NCBI GenBank assembly: GCA_946615905.1
Contig: CAMOIE010000011.1
Span: 39,993 to 103,992, forward strand
Source of the DNA: an uncultured Treponema sp.
GTDB taxonomy: Bacteria; Spirochaetota; Spirochaetia; Treponematales; Treponemataceae
Direction: 5' to 3'
DNA length: 64,000 nt
Under the pieces are notes generated by a model. The model saw only the letters and a program-made list of their open reading frames with translations, was not told the DNA's origin and did not search any database. Positions within the stretch are counted from its first letter, which is position 1, and each line of letters starts with the position of its first letter. This document shows, one piece after another, positions 1 to 12,000 of this stretch. Position numbers and translations under genes: made by a program.

Positions 1-3000
1 TGTAACGGAACATGGGAAGTTCAGGACGATGGTGGCGTGACCAGCCGAGAATTTGACCAGTTTGCCCGCGACTTCAAATCGGTGCTGAAAGAAATCTGCA
101 GCCAGGATTGGGAAGTCGCCGATTACAGCAAGGGGCATTATTTTGTCTCCAGTTTTTTGCGGAACGCCTCCCATCCCGAAAATTATCTTTATGTTCATGT
201 CAGCGACATTCGCTACAATCCGAACTGGTACGAGAGCATTCTTTACCGCACGGCAGAAAACGAAAAAGATTACCGTGGTGGGGGTAATCGGTATGCGTCA
301 CTTGGAGAATTGTCCGCCGCACTGGAAAGGGAAAACCGAGCCATTGAAAGGGAAGTTCAGAAGGAATTTGAAAAAACACCTGATGACAACAACATTTCAC
401 AAACCCAGATTCAGGAAGCCGAGGAAGAACGGAAACGGATAACAGAGCCTGTTTTGAGCGGCACGAAAGGCGGGCTTTATTCGGCATTCAAGACTTTTGA
501 GGAGAAAGGCGTTTTTGAGATTAAAGGTCAGAAAGTGGACTTGGATGACGGGCAGCTTACCGAAAGCGGATGGAAACAGCTTGAGGCGGCAATGGAAATC
601 TACCGCAACAAGAAATTCGAGACGTTCCGCTATGTTCTGATTGACAGAAAATCCGGAGAAATTCTCGACCAGCTCGCTATCTCTGCCCACATGCCGAATT
701 TCTGCCTTGCCTCGCTTCCAAATAACGAAACCTTGAAGCAGGTCATCACACAGGCGGAAAAACTCGACTGTCTTGTTGCAGTCTGCCACAACCATCCCAG
801 TGGGAACACGAAGGAGTCGCTATTAGACCAAAAACTCACGCTAAAACTAGAAGAAGCAATGAAAAATCAGTTTGAGAGTCGCTTTGCGGGTCATATAATC
901 CTTGACCACGGAAATTTCAACCTCTATATTCCTGACCTGGGCTGGAAATTGGTAAAGACTCTGACAGAAAGCGAAAAAGACCCTCTTGAACTTGAAGAAA
1001 AGCCTGAATGGGCAGAGCAAGATGCGGCCAATGCAGCTTCACTGCTTGCGGGCGCAAGAAAGATTGATGGCGATGCAAACTGGAACGATGACTACATCCC
1101 GGTCGCATTCACGAACATAGACAATAAAATCACCGCGATTCAGTATTACGGAAAAGATTTTTTCAAGGAAAGCCCGAATAATGTGCGGAACGGGTTTATG
1201 GAAACGGCGATGGACTCAGGCACGGTTTCCGCTTTCCCGATTGTGACAGATTCCCTCTTAAAAAAACTTCCAGAATACGAACGGACGGAACTTGAAGCCG
1301 CATTAAAAAATCATGTTGAGAACAACGCCTTTACAGACGCAGTTTTCGGCTCGCTGACAATCACTGAAAAATTCAACATCAACCCTGGGGAAAAATACAA
1401 CAACGCTTTCGGCGATATGCTGGAAGAAAATGTTTCCGTCCAGTCCACATGGAACCGGGAGATTGACGAGAGTCTTTTTAAAACGAAAGAGCCTATGGTC
1501 GCTGCGGAGCGGACAGCCGAGCCGGAAGCGGAATCATACGGAAAAAACGACGGCGCAAGAGCAGCAAGCGAAAAACTCGACAGAATCATCCATGAGACTT
1601 TCCTCACGCTGACTGAAAGCGAAAGAAACGAGGGGCTTACCGAGGAAGCAAAGAGAGCGCGTTATGAAAATTGGCAGAAGCCTATTGTTGACGAGATAAA
1701 GGCGGCAATCACTGACGGAAATCCTGATGTCATCAAAGAAATTGAAGATTTCAGCGAAGACAGGGGCGACCACAAGAGCGAAAATTCCTGGCAGACCGAT
1801 GAGGAAGCCTTCAGAAATGACGTGACGGGAAAACTGCTTCCCGAACTTTACGGGAAAGTCCAGGAGAAAATAAAGGCTGAATTCGATGAGAAGAAAATCC
1901 CCTATGTGCAGCTTGTTTTCAGCGAAAGCCGTGATTTCGGCCCAGACGGAAAAGTTTATTCGCTCAAGGAATTCAACGAAATCCTCACCGAGAGCGATTC
2001 TGTCTTCCACAACCGCCGCACTTACGCCGCCGAAAAATACGGTTCTGCGGACAGATACTGGGAACTGGAAAATGAAGAAAAAATCCCCGACGAGGACAAG
2101 GGAATCAGGTTCGGCTATGACAAGACGGAGTTCAAGATTTTCAACATCCCGAACCTTGCCAATCCAGGCGACACCATCACCTACGAGCCTGGGCGGTACG
2201 ACATCGGCGACGGGCACGGCTCTGTCTTTGACTATATCCGCGCCACCTGTTCGCACGACTCAATAATCGAGGGCATGAATTCTCTGGAAGAAGAAATGCT
2301 CTTTCCCCATGTCGCCGACACTCAGAAACTTTTCGTCGAGCGGGCAGTCACTTCCGTTGCAAAAAACCTGAAAGAAAACGCAAGTAAGGCACGGGAAGAA
2401 GTCATATTGGCGAATGAACTTTATAAAAAAGCACACGACCGTATTCTGATAGACAGGTCGGAACTGGATGCGGCGGAGAGGGCATTGAAGGAAAGTTCCG
2501 CTTCAGTCAGAAAAACTTATGATGATGCCGTGACCAGCCTCTGCTGGCGGGTTTTGAATGAATATCCCTTTGCGCCCAGTTCAGGGAAGAATTCGGAGTT
2601 CATGCGTTACATCGCGAATGCCGCCAAGAAAATGGTTGAGGAGGAACTTTACCGCCCGACAAGGGAATCACAAAAGGCGATGAACAAGGGCGAAAACTTT
2701 GAAATCGACTGGGTCGTTCAGCATAAAATCTGGGGCGCGATGCCCAGTGCCGTGAACCTTGACGACTACACAAGCAAGATTCTGTGGAATGTCGCGGAAG
2801 AACGCGGAATTTCGGTGAGCGAGACTAGGGAAGAAGAAATTTCCGAAGAAACAGCCTTGACCGAAAAAATGGTCGCCAAATATGCCGAAAAAGCAGAAAA
2901 ATACAAAGACGCACTCAAAGTAGCATACAAAAGCGGCGAAGTTTCCGATTCGGAGCGTGAAAAACTTGATGCGCTCAAAAATGAACTCGGTCTTTCAGAA

Positions 3001-6000
3001 GCGGAAAGAGATGCCTTTGAAAAACCGTATATCCTCGCGAAAAAACCACAGGAAAAAGGAAAACCGCTTCACTTCAACGACATCTGCGACTTTCACAATA
3101 TGCACCTTTGCGATGCTGCGGACGGAGGCTTGCGCTGGGAAACCATCGACCATTCCGACATCGAGTATCTGGAAGTGGGAGACACCTACATCGAAAAATG
3201 CGTGGGCGGCGGTTACGGAATTTCCAACGCCTTCATATCAATCGGGGGATCTATCGAAGACCTTTATGCCGAATATGGCGAGAATCATTTTCCAGAAGAA
3301 GCGGTCAAAGATGGAAAAGTCATCCTTTTTGACAGAAGCGAAGGTGGCGTTTCAAGCACGATTGAAAATTACATACGGACTCGCTTCAACATCCTGTCGG
3401 CGATGGAAATCGAGGAGGAATACACCGAGTCGCTGGGGATTCACGGCGAAGTTCTGAAAGATTACATAAAACAGGCGAACGAGAAGGAATTTTATGATGT
3501 TGAGATTTCGGACGAGGATGCGGAGAACCTTGCGACCTTGTGCCGTGATTTTGACGACATCGACCTCTACATGTTCAAGCTGCCTTTCCCGATGAACCAG
3601 GACATTCAGCTTGTCGAATGGGATGAAAAAGACCGCCCGATTATTCAGGAAATCGACACGGAAAACGGCTTCGTGCATCTTCTCCACGAACTGCACGAGC
3701 ATTTCAGCGGGGACGTATACTATGATAGCGAAGTTGCCACGGTTGACCGACTGATTGCGGCTTTTAATAGAGGTGTGAACGAGGAACGCTATCTTGCCTC
3801 AATCCCGACTTTTGAGGACGACCGCGAAAAGATGGAGGACTTCTTCAGAATCAGCAAGGATGATTTTCTCCTGTCTTACAGCTACCTCACCGAGCGGGAA
3901 TATGATGCCACCGCACAGAAGGTGAGCGAACGTTTCTTGCAGAAAGAAGGGGAGAAAAAGGAAATCAATCTTGCAGGACTTTTCAACGGAATGATCTCCG
4001 AGTCGGAAATTGCAGCAGGTTCTGAAACAGTTCTGCTTTCAAGCGGAAACACGATTGAGCGAAGCCAGCCGAACGGCGACAGCGACGTCCGCTATTACGA
4101 CATGAGGAACAACAACGCCGAAAAATATATCGCGTTTGACAGAATCGAGGTTACAAAAATCGCGGAAATAAACGGAATCTCGTATTTCAAGACAGACCAC
4201 GAAGACCCAGAGTTTTGCGGCGAGGTATTTTCCCTGAATGAAAGCGAGGTGAATCTTGCTTTTATGGCTTCTGATATGGAACTTTCCGCAAATGAAGCAA
4301 AGAAAGAAGCGTTCATTTCCTATGACACCGCGAAATCAGTCATTTTCGACGAGGAAATAATTTACGACAAAGAGGACGGAACGATCAACTTCTACGCCTG
4401 GGCTACGGACAAGCTCGTTGAGCAGTTCGTGCCTTCTGAAAAGAGGCTGGGGCTTTCGGACTCGGACAACGAATTCAATTTTCATTTCACCTACAAGGAC
4501 GAAAAGAACATCACGCTGGATTTTTCCTATTACAAGGGCGATGAGCAGATTTTTGAGACGTTCAAGATTTCGCCTGAATCGGAAGGATTCGACCAGCTCA
4601 AAGAAATCATGGATGCATATACGGTGGAGCGTGACGGAAAGCACATCGGGGATTACAAGGCGCTTGATGACCTTGAGCCGCTTGAATATGCGAAATTGTC
4701 ACAGATTGTCAACGCTGCCGCAGTTCCGCTTTTTTCCGATGAAATGTCACGGAAAATCATCGGTCATTACGAGCGGCACGGCATTCCGCTTTACAAGAAT
4801 GATGAAAATGAGGTTTTCGTCTACCACAAGAATTACGATGACCCGCATCGGGAATATGAGGAGTCACCCGTAGAGAAATTCAGGTTGGCTGATGTCCTTA
4901 AAAACTACATTGACGAAGTAGGTGCGGTTTCGGAGAAAAATGGCAAGGAATCGGACGGTATGTTGAATCAGATTAAGAAAGTCTGCGATTCGCTTACCGT
5001 CAAAGAAAACATCGTGGGAAATCCAGAAAAAGGAATCGACTTTGCGGAGAATTTTTTCTGCGAGCACTTCACGGAACAGGAAAAGCGGCTTGCCCGTGAG
5101 CAGCCCGCCGAGGGAAAATCTGGCGACTTGATGTCATACCCGCAAACGCTCGCCTACATGAAGCTGACCGAACGCATGAGGGGCGAAATCACCCTCAAAA
5201 ACGGGGATGCGATAGCCGACGTTTTGGAGAAAATCGCAGGAAAAATTGTTTCCGACCCGAACTACACGCTTGATGTTGCCTTCAAGGAATACACCGCAGT
5301 CGTTCCGATGAACACGGAAGAAATCCTTGACGAATATGGGCTTGACGACATCGGCGACTATTCGTTTGGTATTGCGGATAACTTGCGCCGTTGGATTGAA
5401 AATTATGGTGACAACGACAAAGAGCAGACTTTTTATGTGGAGAAGGCGATTCTTGAATTCGACCGTGCCGCAAATGACGGCTCGCTCATTCCCTTTTCCG
5501 GCATAAACAGGTATGGGGAAAACGACACCGATTATAAGGCACTCCCGCCAGATGAAAAAGCGAAAGTAATCCGTGCGGCAGAAAGTGCGATTTTGGAATT
5601 AGCAGAAAAAGAAACCGACTCTGATTTTTCCAACAGAAATCTTGAAAACGCGCTTTCATATCTTTATTCGTTTAAGAGCGACGGCGACAAGGGCATTGAC
5701 CGGAACATAGCCTATGCCGAACTTAACCGGTATTTTCAGTTCGCGTCACAGGACGAGTCGGGAATCAGAAGTGCAAAATACGGAGATATGCCGACAGACG
5801 GCGAATATCTCAAAATCAAGAACATCACGAACATTTTGAACAGGATTTTGTCGGATGATGGCACGACAATCACCCCTGACGGCCGTTTTTGCATGAACTG
5901 GTCACTTGACGCAGGTCCGTATTATGAGCTTTGGAACAACGGTTGTTTCTTCGACATTTCGGGGGAGTGGGACAATCAGGCTACGGACTGCTACATCGAC

Positions 6001-9000
6001 GGAATTCTTGATGCGGTGAATGCCGCGGCGGAAAAATCAGGAATGAAGACCGTGAGCCTCTATGAATATGAGGAGCGAGAAAAACAAATTCTTGATTCAA
6101 TAAAAAACGACCTCGTGCTTGCCGCGCTGAACCGTTCAAGCGATGAGCGGTACACCGATGACGACATAAAATTTCTTCTTACGGAAGAGAACATCGAACA
6201 TGCGCTCGGCTCAGACATTTTGGAAAACAAGACTGAAATCGAGGCTTTCTATGACAAGTATGGCGTGGACGGCATAAAAAACGCAGTTCTTTGCGATTCG
6301 CTCAATCCCGATGATTTTCCCAAGCCAAAGAATGTGCTTGATTCAAAATATGCTCCCTTGCCCGCTGAAAAACTTATTCATTTCATCAACATCGCGCAGC
6401 TTGATTCCTTCGATACGGAAATGGCGGACGAATGTCTTAAAACTTTCGTGAGCGGAAAAATCCCGCTCGTTTATGATGAACTCGGAAATGTCTATCAGAG
6501 AAACATAGGAAATTCCCGCACGGATTCGGAAGATGATTTTGAGATGCTCAATCCTTCCGCAGTAATTGAATTTTACAAGGACGACCTTGAACGACAGGCG
6601 GCGATTGCAGATGAGGAATGGTTTTCCGAACACAAGAACACAATCGACACGCTGAACGACATTCAGGATTACCTTGTGAAGATTGAGAACACAGTAGAGG
6701 TCACGACCGAGAACGCGGAAATCCTTTCGGACTTCGTGAACGGCCACAAGGAAGAATTCGGAAAAGCCTTCAACAAGACTGACGGCAGAGTTCCCGCTTT
6801 CGATGACATGACAAAGGAGCTTGCCGAGGACATCATCGAAACGCTTGAAGTCGGCGATTACTCTGTCCGCTACGATGAGGCAGAAAAGAAGTTTTTCATC
6901 TATGACCAGCAGTCTGCCGACGAAACGCTCTTTGAGGAAGTTGACGCAAGCACGCTTGTTTCAAAAGCGGATGAGATAGCGGACAACTGGCACAGGGATG
7001 CAGAATCCACTACGCATGAAAATGAAATCTGCGAGCGGCTAGAAAAATTCCTTTATCCGACGGAAAGCTTTTATCCTGTAAGGCTTACTTTTGACATGAA
7101 TGTTCCTTCGTCCTTCATTGACCTCTTGAAAAAAGACAACAATACATTCTACTCGACTTTTCTGCAAACGACAAAAGAGGTTTTTAAGACAGATACAACA
7201 GTCAGCAATGCCTACAACGGAAAGTTGGATTCTAAAAACAGATTCAATTTAACTTTTGACCTCGACACCAGCATAGTCGTAAAAGAACCTTTCCACGAAA
7301 CAGACTTAAATCAAAAAGAAATTGAAGAGGAACTTTCCAGAAATATAGGAAATGCACTTCAGAACAGGTTCTTGGATTATATTCCGAGAAAGCCTACATG
7401 GGAGGACTTGAAACAACTTTTCAACGAGAAAGAACTGGAGACTGCAAGACAGAGGGCTGAGAAATATGTTGCGAAGAACATATCCGTCTCTGACTTGATT
7501 GCCGCGACCGTGGTTGAGCTTGGCAGGGATTGCACCGTCACGTTCAACAGCATCACTGCAAGGGAACTCCCGAAAGAACGCACCTGGGATGAAATCAGCG
7601 CGGACTGGAACAATCGTGATTTTGACGAAGCCAAAGAACGCTCAAAAGAAATCTTACAGGAACAGAAAAAAGATTATTCGGAACGAGAACTCAAAGAGGA
7701 GACCGTCTACCAGCTTTTGTATGACAAAATCCCCGCAAAGCCAGACCGTTCAAGCGAGGAACTTTCCTTCAACAGTTCAGTGCTTGAAGAAATGTCCGAA
7801 AAATATGTCGCAAAAGAACTTTCGTTCGGTGATTTTCAGAATTATTTTGAGGAAAAACAAATGGAACGACAGGAAGAAAATTCCACGCAAAAAGAAGTGA
7901 AGGCAGAATTCGATGCGGAAAGTTTCAAAGAAAACAAGGCGTATCAAGAATTTCGGGAAGAAGCATTGCGTTTTTCCGAAAGCTACATGAAAAACGGAAT
8001 AAAGGAAGTTGACTTCTTCCAGACGCAAACCGCACATTCGACCTCAAGCATAGATTTTTACAGGCTCAAAAAATCCAAGTCACCTGAAGGAAACGAGAAT
8101 CTTATAGTCGAATACAACAGAAGCTTCGGAAGCAAGATGAATTTGCTAAACCTGACGACGAATGAATTTATAGGCGATTCCATAAATGAAAAGACTAAAT
8201 CGTTCATGGAAAGACAGACCCAAAGCTTCCTGAACCTGTGCGAAAGTCATGCTGATGAATTCATAGATAACGCCGTCAAAAGAGCAAAACTTTTGAGAAA
8301 GTTCCAGCAAGAAACAATGGAGCGGAAATTCTACGACCGCTACGTTGAAGTCTGGAAAAAGGAACACGAGTATGAGGAAGGAGTCTCAGAACCGGCTTCA
8401 TTCGGTGAATTTCTGGACAACGAGTACCTCGATGCACGGATAATGAAAGACTGCCTCTCGGAAGAACTCTACAAGGACTATGCGGGCTACATAAAGGCTT
8501 TCTATAAAAATAAAGTGGAGCAGGGCGAGTTCCTCTCATTTGAAGAGGCGGACAATCTTTCTTTCACACTTTACTCTCTTGACAAGGACTCTGTGAGACC
8601 CAGCGGAGAGCAGATTCTTACAGGGCTTGAAGACGGCTGGGATTTTGATGATGCCTGCAACGGCTACATGATTGCCAACAGCGACGACCTCCCCGAAGGC
8701 GTTACCGTCATCATGCGGCTTGACGACATGCAAGTTTTCGGTGATGACCATGCGGCCGCGCTCCAGGCGGAGAAAGACGGCATAAAGCTCATTCCGAAAG
8801 ACGAACTGGATTTCAGGCTTGACGAGGACGGTGAGATTGACGAGCGAAGCCATTACGACTACATCGACACACCAGAAAACCGAAAGCTTTTGAAAGAGGC
8901 GGGGCTTCTTCGCGGAATAGAAATCGGCGAGTATGTCACGCTCGACCTGAAGGCACTCTCCCAAAGCGAAAAATACCGCCGCACAGGTTTTGACATTGAA

Positions 9001-12000
9001 AGCGAGAGCGTTGTGGGAGGCACGACCGAGTGGCTTGAAAACACCTCCAATCGCATCAAGTTCACCCGCGAAGACGGCGAAACTTTTTTTGACCTCATAG
9101 ATGATGTCGGAACGGTGCTTGCGGAGAACGGCGAGGAAGTCCGTGTCGTCGAACGAAAAGACGGTATGTATAAGCTCATTGCCGATGAAGAATCCGAGTT
9201 GCCTTTTACATTCTATCTTTCGGACGAGGACTTCGAGATTGCAACGGGCAGGGTGAGCTTCTCTCAGTTGCGGGAAGAACAGGAAAAAAATGCCGCACAT
9301 CTTGAAGAGGCAAAACGGCTCATTTCAGACTTCTGCTTTTCGGGATATATGTCAACGCCCGATTTTGAGGACTTGCGGAACATAGGACTTGCATACACGG
9401 ATTATTTCGACCCGGTTACACAGTGCGAATACCCGATTCAGGTGAGCGTGAACCTTGTAGAGCCATCAGTCACCGCGACACTTAACGGAAAGGAAATCTG
9501 GAAAGACAGCTACAAGGACTTGAAGGAACTTAACGAGCTTGCCCTCGCAAACCTCGACTTTGAAAGCCTTGTTTCAACCAGCAATGTTGATGTCGATGCC
9601 GCACTCAAAGATGAGCGTGATTCCCTTGAAGCAGACTTAAAGACTGCCGCCGAAAGAATACTCGGAGAAAGTTTTGAAGAAACAGCGATTAAAGATGTAA
9701 AACTGTATGACCCTTACGCCTACGGACTTCCGGAAGACAACAAGATTCACATTCTCATCGAAGTAGACTCAAAGTCACGCGAGGACTCCCTTTTCAACGC
9801 ACTAAATGCGGGTGGATTCAAACTCCCCAATGGAAAGGAAGTTGACTTCAACCCGATTACGCCGCAAGAGTCTGGAACGATAGAAGAATATCTTGAACAT
9901 TTAAAATCTTTGAATGAAAAGGAACGGCATCAGGAAAGCGAAAAATCCGCCGTCACCAACGGAAACTGCCTCGGCTGGGAAGACGAGATTGAATCCTGGC
10001 TGAACAAAAACTTTTACCGTGAGGGAGACCATTTCAACGGAACAAAAACGGTGGGAAAATATTCCTACACGCTGAACCCGTCACTTGCAGAGCGCATTAA
10101 GGGAAGTGAACTCGCCTTGTTTGAGAATGCGAAAGAACCGCCTGAAGAAATACTAAACAGAATCAAGGACTCGAAATTTGACGAAGCCCAAGACTCAAAA
10201 ATCGCGGACATCGTTTCCGACCTTCAGGAATACATGAGGCAGACCTACAACGCCGCATTAAGCGAAGGCGACATTCGGGATTATCTATTTGATGACGAAA
10301 AACTGCAAGTCTTGCAGCCGCCGAATGAGGAATGGCTCTCGCTTGAAACTGACGAAACGAAAAGAAAACTCATAAAAGCGGGAATTCAGATTGCTGAAAA
10401 CCCACAAAACACAAATCAAAAGGAGAACGAAATGGAAAACAACGAAGAAACAGCGGAGAGAAAGACGATGCCTGTCTACACATTCTCGCCGTTCGGATAT
10501 GAAGGCGCACTTGTCCAGATAGAGACTGACCTTCGTCGCGGAATCCCCGCATACGATATTGTAGGAATTTCGGACGGAGTGGTGAAGGAAACGCGCGAGC
10601 GGATACGGGCGGCATTCAGGAACTCTGACCTTGACTTCCCTGCGGAACGAGTCTTGCAGTCAGCAAGCCCAGCCGACCTCAAAAAAGAAGGTCCTTTGGA
10701 TTTGGCAATGGCGGTCGGAATTCTTGCTCAAAAAGGAGACTTCATCAAGGGACCTGTTATGGTCTTGGGTTCGCTTGAGCTTTCAGGACAAGTCCGCCCA
10801 GTGAGAGGTGCGACTGCCGCCGTGAGATGTGCAGTCGAATCGGGAATCAAGAACATCGTCTGCGACCCGATGACAGCAAAGGAAATCGAGAATGTCAGTG
10901 GAATCAGAATCCTTGAAGTCAGAAACCTTTCCGAGGCGAACGCGGGACTTAAAGACATAGAAAATTTCAGACAGACTGGAACGGAAAAATCACAGGACGC
11001 AGAAAATAAGGTAGAGTTCACTACTAGTCACGATGACGAGGAACTTCCTGACATCGTGAAGGGAAACTATGAGACTGTCCGAGCAATGGAAATTGCTGCG
11101 GCGGGAAAGCACAACATCCTTATTACAGGTGCGCCAGGCTGCGGAAAAACAATCCTCAACACAGAACTCCTTCCCAAAATCACGCCACGGCTCACGCTAG
11201 AGGAAAGTTTCAGCAAGCAAAGAATCTGGTCAATTGCAGGCCTTTATTCCCCAAAGAACGATGACCGCTTGCCATCAATCCGTATGCCCCATCCTACTGC
11301 AAGCATTGAAGGCATGTTTGGCGGTGGGGAGCAATGCAGACCCGGCGAAATCTCGCTTGCACATCACGGAATACTTTTCTTGGATGAGGCGGCAGAATTC
11401 AAGACGAGCGTCCTTCAAATGCTACGCATTCCTCTTGAAAATCGGAGCGTTACCCTCAGCCGTGCGGGAAGAAGCACGGTTTATCCAGCCGACCTTCAGC
11501 TTTCAATCGCGATGAATCCGTGTCCATGCGGGAACAAGGAAACAAACGGCGGAAAACTCTGTCTCGACAGCGAAAAATCAATCGACCAATATTGGGGAAA
11601 ACTTTCTTCCTCGCTTCTCGACAAAGTTGAAATCAAAAATTTTATGCAGAAGGACGAGAACGACAAGCGGGAAACAACGCTACAAGAAATGCGTGAGCGA
11701 ATTGCTACCGCAATCAAAATCCAGCGGGAGCGTGGAGTCTACAACTCACGCCTATCACCACAAGAAGTCGCCCACTACTGTGAGATTTCCGATGAGGACA
11801 GGAAACTTCTTGAAAACTTTGCTGAACGCTATGACCTTCCGCAGCGGTCAATCTCGAATACGCTCAAAGTCGCGCTTACGGTAGCCAACATGGACGGAAG
11901 AACTCAAATCCGCACGAACGACCTGAAGGAAGCGATGGAAATGACGGCTCCAGTGTTTGAAAAACCCCGCGAATATCATTTTGACCCCGCCTTCCCGCAC

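Noticed and set aside
8536..9300. Long open frame on the - strand within the giant gene
   Set aside because: It has no ribosome binding site and no recognisable protein, and it is the shadow of a strongly coding + strand with GC-rich third positions.
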